Assembly (NCBI GenBank): GCA_030549335.1
Contig: CM060194.1
Span: 16,556,171 to 16,620,170 of the forward strand
DNA: 64,000 nt
Origin: Pontederia crassipes
Taxonomy: Eukaryota > Streptophyta > Magnoliopsida > Commelinales > Pontederiaceae
Direction: 5' to 3'
The position numbers were made by a program, and so were the translations under genes. The notes beneath the pieces were generated by a model, which saw only the letters and a program-made list of their open reading frames with translations, was not told the DNA's origin and made no database searches. Shown one piece after another: positions 33,463 through 43,427 of this stretch. The stretch's first letter is position 1. Every line of letters begins with the position of its first letter.

Positions 33463-36049
33463 TGTTCAATTTGTCATCTTGCTAAATAAACAAGGTTATC
33501 ATTCCTTAATAGTGACAGTCGTGCTGCAAGCCCGTTTTCTTTATTACATATGGATTTGTGGGGTCCTTATAAACACCCAACATATGGTAATAAAATGTTT
33601 TTTCTAACTATTGTGGATGACTATTCTAGGTATACATGGATATTCTTGCTGAAATTCAAAAGTGATACATTCATTTGTATTCAGCATTTTGTGGCTTATG
33701 TCAAGAATCAGTTTTCAGGGGTAGTTAAAAAAATGAGTCAGAATTCTTTAATAGTCAATGTGATTCCTTTCTTTTGTCCTTGGGAATTATACATGAGAGC
33801 TCTTGTACCAATTCTCCACAAAAAAAATGGAATAGTCAAGAGGAAACATAGGCATTTACTTGATACTGCTAGAGCCTTAAAAATTCAGTCCAATGTACCA
33901 ATTATGTTTTGGGGTGATTATATACAAACAGCTACCTATATTATAAATAGGCTTCAGTTCTCAACAATACATCTCCTTATGAACTTCTTTTCAATAAATT
34001 CCCACAATATGATCATTTAAAAACCTTTGGTTATGTGGACAAGTTTGCAACACGAGCAATTCCATCAATTTTTTTAGGTTATTCTTCCACACAAAAGGGA
34101 TAAAAGCTTTTGAGTTTAGTAACTCATAAACTTTTTGTCAATCGAGATGTTAAATTCAATGAAAATTATTTTCCTTTTCAGAATTCTACTTTTGTTTAGA
34201 ATTGCTTTGTTGATGTTGTTACTCCAGACATACCTCTAGAAGATAAACATTATTCCTCTATTATTTGAACTTCTCCTTTTCAAAATACTCATTTTCCAGA
34301 GTTAGTTGAATCTATTCCTTCTACCCCTTTAAGTTCTACAGATATATCTCCTCCTGGTGTTGTACAAACAAGAAAGTCAACAAGACAAACTAGACCGGCA
34401 CAAGGATTATGCATTTTCTACCATGTCATCTTCTTTTCACAAAGGTGATGATGATGTAAGTAAGAAGAATCAACCTTTATATCCTATTTCTGATTGTGTA
34501 GTCTATTATCATTTGTCACATGAATACAAATATTTCTTGACTTAAGTGTCATTTGAGGAAGTAAAGAAAGACAATAATTGGATTATGGCATGAAAAATGA
34601 GATCCAGGCTTTATAAGATAACAAAAACATGGGAATTGACTGAACTGTCACCAAGAAGAAAAGTAGTAGTTAAATGGGCTTATAAAATTAACTATTTTGC
34701 AAATGGTTCACTTGATAAGTATAAAGCCAAATTAGTGGAAAAGGGATACAATCAACATGAGGGAATTAATTATACAGAAACTTTTTCATCAGTAGTTAAA
34801 TTGGCCACACTGAGAATTACTCTAACTTTGGCAGCAACTAATTCTTGGCCTTTATATCATATGGATGTCAATAATACTTTTTTGCAAGGAGACTTAAATG
34901 AGGAGGTTTACATGGAATTGCCATAGGGTTTTTAAAAAGATAAAAAAAAAAAGAGGGGGCGTGGGTTGGTGTGCAAATTAAGTAAATCATTGTATGGGTT
35001 GAAGCAAGCGAGCAGACAATGGAATCATAAACTAACATCTACCTTAATTGCCAATGGTTATATTCAAAGTAAATCAGATTATTCTTTGTTCACCAAGAGA
35101 GCAAGATAAAAAATAGTTGTGATGTTGATCTATGTGGATGATATATTAATCGCAGGGAATGATAAGTTGTTGATTGCAGAGTTAAAAGAGGTTCTACGTA
35201 CAAATTTCAAAATCAAAGACTTGGGTGACATGAAGTACTTTCTGGGAATTGAAGTAGCAAGAAATAAGAAGGGTATAGTTCTTAACCAAAGGAAATATGT
35301 TGTGGAACTCATTTTAGATTCAAGTTTGTCAGGAGAAAACCCCGTTGTTACTTGAAGTGAATTATAAGTTCACATCAAAGGAATATGACTATTTGTTCAA
35401 AATTAATCAGTGATATGCTGTATCAAAGTCTAGTTGGATGACTGTTGTATCTTACCATGACTAGGCCTGACATTTCATTTTCAATGCAAACATTAAGTCA
35501 ATTCATGCATTGATCACCTAAACAGTCACACGATGTCAGATATATAAAAAATAAACTTGATCTTGGTATTTTTCTCTCAGCAGATTCAAATATTCAGATT
35601 CTATCATATTACTAGAAGATCAGTAACTAGATTTTGTGTCAAACTTGGAAAAAATCTAATATCTTGAAAGATAAAGAAGCAAGAAACAGTATCCAAATCC
35701 TCAGTGGAGGCAGAATATAGGAGTATGGCTTCTACTGCATAAATCATATGGATTCAAGCTGTGTTAAAAGATTTTGGTATGGAGAATTCAATAGCTCGGT
35801 TATATTGTGATAATAATTCAGCAATCCAGATTGTAGAAAATCTCATGGACCAAGCACATAGAAATTGATTGTCATTTTATAAGAGAGAAAATTGAGAAAA
35901 AAATTTTGAAGCCATTTTATATAAACACAAGGGATCAGTTAGTTGATGTTCTAACAAAGGGTCTTCCTGTCAACACGAAAAGTTGATTCAAAGAATGGGA
36001 ATGTTAGATATACATAGTCCATCTTTGTTGCTGTCAACTTGATGGGAAA
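33463..36049 (+). pseudogene. Ty1/copia relic, integrase, reverse transcriptase and RNase H
   Basis: The integrase starts CSICHLAK and continues MDLWGPYKHPTYGNKMFFLT with VDDYSRYTWIFLL (33550-33645), which holds a catalytic Asp. KKNGIVKRKHRHLLDTARAL retains the 'NG.VERkhrhLl..AR' block. Reverse transcriptase: KWAYKINYFANGSLDKYKAK, GINYTETFSSVVKLATLRI, YHMDVNNTFLQGDLNEEVYM (34855-34915), [15 protein letters not shown], then MLIYVDDILIAGN (35122-35160). RNase H: VSKSSVEAEYRSMAST (about 35690-35740), ARLYCDNNSAIQI and HFIREKIEKK...LVDVLTKGLP (35870-35965). Premature stops and small frameshifts (34018, 34923, 35110, 35355) disable it. The 256-bp 3' LTR follows. Confidence 0.9.
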
Positions 36050-36305
36050 TGTTGAGAAATACAAGTTATCCAACTATTGTGCAGGTGTAACAATCATATT
36101 AGCACATGTCAGCTAATATTCAAGTGACAATTATCATTTGTGTTGTATATATACATTGGACAGGGACATTGTATTCCTTGATTTGTAATCGATCATATGA
36201 AGCAATCCCCCTATGTTTCGATCTTGTCTTCTTGAGTGCTTCTGCTATTCTTCCCTTCCTTGTTTGCATCTCTATATTCTTCATCTTGAGCCATAAATTT
36301 GAACA
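36050..36305 (+). mobile_element. 3' LTR of the Ty1/copia relic
   Basis: It begins TGTTGAGAAATACAAG after the tract ACTTGATGGGAAA and ends CATAAATTTGAACA, giving TGTT/AACA tips. It shares its last ~140 bp with the 5' remnant at 27056-27194. A TATA box lies at 36146-36153. The 3' flank shows no match to the 5' side, so no target duplication could be shown. Confidence 0.85.
36146..36153 (+). promoter_or_regulatory. TATA box of the copia 3' LTR
   Basis: TATATATA in the context GTTGTATATATACATTGG, about 95 bp into the LTR. Confidence 0.5.
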
Positions 36306-37127
36306 TTAGGAATTTAGGATCATTCGATTTGAGATGGATGGATAAAATTTGTGCATGTGAATTCAGAGTAGAGGGTGGAGATGGTTCGAAGCATGGTTTC
36401 AAAGTGCAGTTCGGCGAGCGGAAGGCCGAATTGCACGACCGCCTCACGATTTGCATTTTTGTGAGACGTCGACCACACTATCTGTGTTCTAGTGCGACGA
36501 CGATTTGCATTCGATCATTTGAATAAATTGATTTTTTTTGTTAATCACACGAACTCGGATCATCAGAATTAAGTTTATATGTTTTTTATAATTTTAATGA
36601 GTAACAATGTTCAAAATAAACTCAAGTGATGATAGAATGGTTTAAATAATTACCAAGGAAAATCATTACTGTTTCGAATATTATAATTTTGAAATTTTCA
36701 TGCCTGTTTCGAATCACAATGTTATAAACTATTCAACTCGTTACCTGATCATCCTGATTGAGTTTCCTGATCGTTTAATTTACTTCGAGATAACAAGTAA
36801 TTGGTCCAATGTGCTCTCCTATTCTCCAATAGTTCTTTCATTTTGTCCAATGTGACCGACTCAAATTAGCCCATAGAAATGCATTTAGATGTTAGAGTGA
36901 CAACAGAAAAAAAAAATGCAAAGAAGTTAAAAGGGAAAAAAAATAGGATACGTTCCATGCACAGATAAAAAAAGGATTGAAAAAAAAAACAGAAACAAGA
37001 CTAATATTTAAAAAGGTTACACATATGTATCCGGCCCAATTAGTTAATAAACCCAGCCACTGCATAATATTGCCTGTGCAGCTTGACTTGAATTACTTGA
37101 CTCAAAGTTTAAATTCCCAACATTGTT
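36306..37127. other. Unassigned intergenic stretch
   Basis: No gene or known repeat was recognised. The first 200 bp are moderately GC-rich with short open frames and no family match. The rest is AT-rich with A-runs at 36900-37000. Confidence 0.4.
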
Positions 37128-37325
37128 AATAATTGTTATCACACTTGTCCTCATGATTACAAGACCCCAAACAAGTTAAAACCAAAAAATAATTAATTTC
37201 CCCATTAAACATATACTTTTAAGAAAAGAATATTAGCACATCAAGCTCCAAATCTTACATGATAACAGTTCGTTTCGGAATTAGATTATATGCACATAAG
37301 CCCACATGCAAGAGCATGTTATATA
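37128..37325. repeat. Direct repeat, copy 1, left of the TIR element
   Basis: It shares ordered blocks with 38640-38845: CACTTG..CTCATGATTACAAGA, CCCAAACAAGTT, TTAGCACATCAAG.TCCAAATCTTA, CACATGCAAGAGC.TGTTAT. Similarity is interrupted by small indels. Confidence 0.7.
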
Positions 37326-37455
37326 ATTCTACAAAATCTAGTTGATGACGCCAAATTCAACGTTTACTTGACTATACGATATACGATTAAAAAAACAATT
37401 ATAATACAAAATTGCAACTAGATTAACAGTTAATTGATATTATATATATATATAT

Positions 37456-38469
37456 GGGTATAATGTATATGTGAAGCGGGTAATGCTCAGCATGGTGTGA
37501 AGCAGTCTAAGGACGGTCCGATCTCGATCCAACGGTGGATATTAGAGCGCCCGTCCATATCTCATCGGACGGAGGAAAATCAACTCGTGAGAAACCCCTG
37601 CAAACTTTCCCATTTCGCTTCGCCCGCTCTCACCGGAGAAGATTCATGCTTCACCTTCGACGACAATGGCAGCGGCATTCATGTGTGTGTGAGAGAGGAG
37701 CAAGAGAGAGAGATACGTTTCACCTTTTGCCTCTTCTCCGACAGCAACGTCGACGGCGTTCACATGCGAGAAAGAAAGGAATGATAGATCGGATAGAGAG
37801 AGGGGAGAGAATCAGATAGATGAACGATTTCTCTCGAGCAGAATTCGCTCCGACGTTCGCTCCGGCGTCAGATCCCTCCATATCAGTCGTCGACGAGATC
37901 AAGATGGAGAGATCAGAGAGAAAGAGAGATCGAGAGCTGACCCTCTCTGACGTCATCACCCTCTTCAACGCCTGACTGCGGTGTCCTTGCCGCATATCTC
38001 CGACGACAGAGAGGAGGTCGAGGGAAGAGAGAGAGAGATCGAATGCTCTCGAACGCCGTCGCATGGCTCTCACTTGCTTCGTGCCCGACTGCGACTTCCT
38101 CGCCGCACATCTCCGACGACCGAGAGAGGAGATGAGGAGAGAGAGAGAGATCGAACCCTCTCCGATGCCATCGCACGGCTCTCACCTGCTCCGCGCCCGA
38201 CCGTAGTGTCCTTGCCGCACATTTCCGATGACTGAGAGAGGAGATGGGGAAAGAGAGAGAGATCGAACCCTCTCCAATGTCGTCGCCCTCTTTGCACATC
38301 GCAGGCGCGGATGGAAAGGAGGCAGATCATCCAATAACTCATGAAATCTTTTTCAACCATGCGATCGTGATCGGACGAGCGCTCCAGCTCCACCGCTCGA
38401 TCACGATCGGACGATCCTCCACCTGCTTCACAACATGCTGAGCATTACCCGCTTCACATATACATTATA

Positions 38470-38472
<3 letters not shown>
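37456..38472. mobile_element. 1-kb TIR element of unclear superfamily
   Basis: The left end GGGTATAATGTATATGTGAA and its continuation GCGGGTAATGCTCAGCATG are repeated in inverted form at the right end, up to 38472, with only two mismatches over about 49 bp. The target site is an AT dinucleotide run, so a target duplication cannot be read. The inside is GC-rich and holds three tandem ~113-bp units and a TCGTGATCGGACGA-type inverted word near the right end. The open frames crossing it on both strands are repeat translations without a family match. No transposase is encoded. Confidence 0.78.
37930..38290. repeat. Three ~113-bp tandem repeats in the TIR element
   Basis: The marker GCCGCA(C/T)AT(C/T)TCCGA occurs at about 37989, 38102 and 38214. 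Each is followed by GAGAGAGGAGATG-like and GAGAGAGATCGAA-like purine runs, then a CTCTCCGATGCCATCGCACG-like word. Confidence 0.75.

Positions 38473-38524
<52 letters not shown>
38473..38524. repeat. (AT)n(GT)n microsatellite
   Basis: About 36 bp of AT dinucleotides are followed by nine GT dinucleotides, directly at the right edge of the TIR element. An AT run also flanks its left edge (37440-37455). Confidence 0.9.
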
Positions 38525-38639
38525 TACGATAACAGTTAAAATGTTTTTTATCGTCTTGCATTTTTAAATGGAAAGGGACAAATGGAATTATAATGATAGA
38601 TGGAGACTGATTAAGAACTACCATTAGTGGATTGACAAT

Positions 38640-38845
38640 GGTCTCTTGTCACACTTGACATCATGGTTACAAGATCCCAAACAAGTTCACAAACACGCAA
38701 ATACACAAAAAAATAATCCCGCAAAAGAAACGTATTTAATAAAAAAATTAAAATTTATATTAGTACATCAAGTTCCAAATCTTATATGATACAGCGGAAA
38801 TAAGACCGTGCTATCATAAAATCACATGCAAGAGCTTGTTATCTA
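38640..38845. repeat. Direct repeat, copy 2, right of the TIR element
   Basis: See 37128-37325 for shared blocks. The two copies lie in the same orientation on either side of the TIR element and its microsatellite, 1.5 kb apart. Confidence 0.7.
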
Positions 38846-38959
38846 GTTATGCAAAATGCAGCTTATTAATTTTATTTTAAAACATATATTATACTAAAAA
38901 ATGCTCTTTGTCTATGAAGAATCCAGACCATCATTTGGACATCTGGAACATGATCCCAC

Positions 38960-39062
38960 ATATTCTGACGATTTTGTGATTAAGCATGTACCTGCGATGC
39001 AAATCATGTTGCCGACATTTTGGTTCAAAAGGGAGAATGATTCCCGCCGACGAATTGTGAGA
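38960..39062 (+). pseudogene. RNase H-like fragment (probable LINE or RVT_3 tail)
   Basis: Two short frames offset by a frameshift read VIKHVP then CDANHVADILVQKGE and stop. This resembles the C-terminal 'HVpReaNqvADaLAK.G' block of plant RNase H domains of LINEs and related proteins. Only about 30 residues are recognisable and the flanks match nothing. Confidence 0.4.
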
Positions 39063-42000
39063 GTTTAACTGGAGACCTCTTGGGCATCTTATGCATTGAA
39101 TCTATCTGTTGGTGCTGGCTAATATAATCTAAATTCTCTTTTAAGCAAAAGGTGTTCTAGCTAGATCAAATTTGTTATATAAGTAAACAAAACTATGGTT
39201 CAACTCATTTTATAGATCTTGCAGTTATTAGATAAGAAGAACTCGGATCCAATTCGCATTATATTACTCCCTTCGCAACAGAAATCGAATCAATTCCCCC
39301 AGGAAAGTGAAGGATGAGAAGAGCCAACTGTTACGTGTATGATGGAGACTGCATGACGTTAACCCTAGTGGTGGCTTAAACATCGCAATCTCATCACGAG
39401 CACATTGGGGCCGAACCCAAGCAGTTCACATGCCCTCCATAGATCCTTGACCAAGCATACTGTATGCATGCCTCGACCCACTTAGCAAACAAGCAGCATC
39501 TTCTTTTCCTGTCTTCCCTTAATATTGATCCCTACCCAAGAACCACAATCATTCATGTTAATTGGACATCCCACTAATCATGAATCGGAGAGCACTAGTT
39601 TATCTTTCCCTCTTGAACAACCATATCTGCCATATATCTTTGATGTGCTTCCTTGTTTGTTTCAGCAAACAATTTGGTTAATGCGAACGTAAGAATTCTA
39701 AAACCAATATATGAATCTTAGCTTTTACCCGTCGTTCATTTCTTTTCTGCACGCTCGTGCTATGTATGCCAAAAACAAAACTATATTCTGACCGAAGAAA
39801 ATACAGGATCCACAAGTTGGATGCATTCGTGATATATATATGAATGAGAACAGATGTAACGTGCCAGGAAATATAAGTTCCAATTTTTTTTGTATGTGTA
39901 GTAGGCAAAAGTTTACATGATACAAGTAGGACGTAGCCTTCGAATCGCTAAGTACAAAAAGGGCCTGGAATGTAAGACTTCTGTCGATCCCTCCACCAAC
40001 TTTGTTGGCATCCATGTCAATGCGAATGACATGAAAAGTTCTGGGGCTTGGCACAAGTTGCATGGGTTCTTTCTTCCTTCTGTATAGGCCTTAGAGTACT
40101 TGTAGCTAGAGATCTCGAGGATCAGCTAAAGAAAGGCTGGGCTGAAACATGTACAAAAGTGAGTGGAAGAATGACATATAGTGCTACTCGATCATGTAAT
40201 GCAATAGAGGGAGAAAAGAGTGGTCATCAACCTCTCCTTGTTGTGAATGCAAGGCAATATGTTGAGTCAAGCATGGCACAGAATTAAAAGGTCAAGTGGG
40301 CCGAGCAAACTTAGTGATGCCGTACATTTGGTCTATATATGTTGAATTGGATTAGGGGTGCGCGTGTCCCTCATTCCTGTCCGACCAACCAAGATCGGAC
40401 GCCCTCTCTTCTTTCCTATCCATTGTTCACTCTCCCTCTCTCACACACACAGACACCAAATCAACCCACCCCCTCCCCCTCTCTCTCCACTTTTGTTTAC
40501 TAGAATTGTGGGGGCTTGATCATCTTGTATCGTAGTTAGCGGGGCAACGCTGATCACATGGGAGAACATGCCATGTCCAAAATGCTACCGCTATGCTCCC
40601 ATAGGTTAAGAAACGACATCCCTTCATCATAATATTCAATGGGTGATGCAGAACGCAAAACAACGAATTTATCCAATCACTATTTTTTGTCAAATCTAAA
40701 ACATATGACTTAATATTGTTTCAAATTGAAAAGAATGTCCAAGTTTCTGATATGCATATGTTTGCCATGCATGATGTGTTGCATGTTTTAATGCTCAGAC
40801 TAAGGGTGTAAGTAAAAGCTTGTCTATTGGAAAAAAAACTAAGGGTGTAAGTAAAACCTAAACAGTTGATTAAAAAAAAAAGATCTACCATAAAATATGA
40901 TCCCAAAAATTTGAAGTTTGAACCCTGATTCAAAATAGGTTGATATTTTTTTCAAAATATGTAAAATTAAGGCTCATAATAAAAAAAAATAAGAACTCAA
41001 TAGAAATCAAACTTTTCTATATTATATTCCAAATATTAATTTCAATTTTAAATAATATTTTCTTTTTCTTATCCATACTCCTTAGATTGATTAAGTTCAT
41101 TATCGACTTAAATTATTGTGGCGTAGTTGAATATGCTAATATATTTCTTTGATATAGTTAAATTAAAAGGTTAATTTTAATATTTTGCAACGATTAATTT
41201 AATATTTTAAATTAGTATCTTAACTCAAAGAATGGCTATGGCTTAGATCGAATTTTGTTCTTCTAAAGGAAAATTTAAAATATTATTTTTTTTATAATTC
41301 AATTCCGGGTCTTTCACCCTTGTCTGCGACGATTATAACAAAGAAAAGAAAAGTTGTGACCTTTCGTGTAGGGCATCACTTGCAGATCCACGTAGAGGAA
41401 AATAAGATTAAGACTGGTCGCCTGGTAGATCCGGTGGAGTGCATGTCATAGGATTCACCAGATCTATAAGATGGGCACAAAAACCGCATCAGATCCGTCG
41501 CATACGGCCCACTTCGCCACCTCGCTGACGTGGCACGAGGTGGAGCCCCCATGCTGACTCAGCAGCGTCTTACTGTAGAAAATGATTACAAACTAATTAA
41601 TTAAACTTGACGATGAATCAATCTTAATGTATTTTTAACTTCGCGCAAATTAAATTGTTGGAATTGCTCTAACAATAATTATTTAATTTTAGTCGTCTCA
41701 TGATTAACGATTCGTGTCCGGACGTTAGTGGACAAATGGAAAAAAATGACTGATTCACTACGCTCGAATCTAAACCATTGATCCGAATTATTACAAATTA
41801 TAATCTTTTTCTTTAGTTATGCTTAAACTCATATTACAAATTATATTCCATTTGATATGTGGGGTGTGATTTAAACTAGTTCAACGTAGATTTATTTTTA
41901 AATAAAGGTCAATATTTCAATTACTACTAAATTTTCTAACCGTAAAACTGTACCTGTTTTTTTTAATTTGTATGTTACTGTTATCAATGACTATAATCCA

Positions 42001-42490
42001 TTCAATTGATATTAAACTTTGTGATTAAGATATATAATCTAAGCGATCTCCCTCCCAAAATTTAAAATTTTAATTTTGTTGCTTAAGGTGAGTGATATTT
42101 GTGTGTGTGATATATAGAATCAGTTAATGAATATATTTTTACTACTTATGATAAAAAAAATCATCATTTACCGCTGATATATAGAAACAGAAAATGTTTG
42201 AAATCATCGCAATAATCCTTCTGACGCTAACATTTTTTTTATTTTTTCTCAAAAAGACGTCATTCATGTAATTCTGTCAGTAATTAGAAGAATATTTAAG
42301 AGAAAAATTAGGAGTTTTTGTAGCAACGCAGAAATGATACGTCATTTCTTGCTATAACCAAAATTCGAAAAAAAAATAAAAAATATGAACTCGACTAAAA
42401 ATTTAATTTGATTTTTAAAATAAATAAAATCACTCTTACCAAAAGTATCAGTCCGACTAAATACATTTTTAAAATTATTAAATTAGTTAT
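39063..42490. other. Intergenic DNA, no gene recognised
   Basis: Short open frames on both strands show no family motif. A CT/CA-rich stretch at 40400-40490 looks like leader-type DNA but no gene follows. GACTAAGGGTGTAAGTAAAA is repeated at 40799 and 40839. The block 41330-41580 is moderately GC-rich and unassigned. The rest is AT-rich. Confidence 0.45.
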
Positions 42491-42959
42491 TGTTGAAAAA
42501 TACTCACGTTAGATGTTGGTGGGCCATGTGTGTGGCCCACCTTGGGTGGTTGCTATCCCTCCCATAAGACGTGCGAGCGTGCACAGATATGTGCAATCAC
42601 GTATATCGTGTGATGCGTAATGAGTGACGCGATATGCCCCTCGTTCAAATCTCCTTTTGCCTATAAAAGAGACTAATACCTAAAGTCCAAGTATGTTTGT
42701 GTGTAAATTCATTCAAAGATACTTGTCTTGTGACTTTTAGTTCTTTCAAAGTTCGGTTTTCGATTTCGAGATATAAGTTTGTTCGTCCATTGTTCCTGAA
42801 AAAATCCTTGCAAGAGGTATTCCGTAATATCTACATTGACTTATTACGATAAAATTTAACTTGAAAAATATTAAGTTATTAATCTATTTTAATAAAGTTT
42901 GTACAAATTAATTAAAATATTTTGAATCATAATTTGAGGGTGGTCAGTACATGCCAACA
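42491..42959 (+). mobile_element. Probable solo LTR, copia type
   Basis: The tips are TGTTGAAAAATACTCACG and ACATGCCAACA, giving TGTTG/CAACA inverted ends. A TATA box (42662-42668) sits about 170 bp in. The region TGTGTGGCCCACCTTGGGTG and the CCTTGCAAGAGGTATTCCG block look like plant copia LTRs. No target duplication is visible (left GTTAT, right CTTTG), and no internal region adjoins. Confidence 0.6.
42662..42668 (+). promoter_or_regulatory. TATA box in probable solo LTR
   Basis: TATAAAA in the context TTTTGCCTATAAAAGAGAC. Confidence 0.5.
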
Positions 42960-42976
42960 CTTTGTAATAATTTATT

Positions 42977-43418
42977 GGATTATTTCCTCTAATTACTCTT
43001 AAACTATCACGATTTTTTACGTCTAACTTCAAATTACAAACTTTATTTTTTAAAATCCTAAACTATCGCGATTTTTTTCAATTTAATCATTCCATCCAAT
43101 TTCGTCAATTTTTCAATTAACTTTGATTTTTTAAATTTATGAAAAGTCGAAAATACTCGTGCGCGAAAAAAATCTATCTCCTTGCGCCTGCGTGCCTTCT
43201 CCTCTCTCTCTCTCTCCCTAAGAGATTTTTTTCGTGTAGGGATATTTTCGATTTTTCATAAATTTGAAAAATCAAAGTTAATCGAAAAGTTGACGAAATT
43301 GGACGGAAAGACCAAATTAAAAAAATCGCGATAGTTTAGGGATAAAAAAATAAAGTTCGTAATTTAAAATTAGATATGAAAATCATGATAATTTAGGGAT
43401 GACCAGAAGAAATGATTC
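42977..43418. mobile_element. Foldback MITE, Mutator-like, 9-bp target duplication
   Basis: The 442-bp sequence is nearly one long hairpin. The left arm (about 42977-43170) pairs with the right arm (about 43225-43418), for example AAACTATCGCGATTTTTTTC against AAAAAAATCGCGATAGTTTA. The two arms flank a short (CT)n loop at 43200-43225. The 9 bp before (42968-42976, TAATTTATT) are repeated after (43419-43427). A 9-bp duplication with long arms fits a Mutator-type MITE. There is no coding capacity. Confidence 0.88.
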
Positions 43419-43427
43419 TAATTTATT

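Noticed and set aside
37913-38299. Ser/Arg-rich open frames on both strands in the 1-kb TIR element
   Set aside because: They are produced by the 113-bp tandem units. No start context, splice structure or family match was seen.
39725-40063. A 112-residue minus-strand open frame
   Set aside because: No recognisable motif, signal or codon bias. AT-rich DNA of this length gives such frames by chance.
42486-42964. Target duplication around the TGTTG/CAACA LTR
   Set aside because: Left GTTAT and right CTTTG differ, so the LTR call rests on its ends and internal blocks only.
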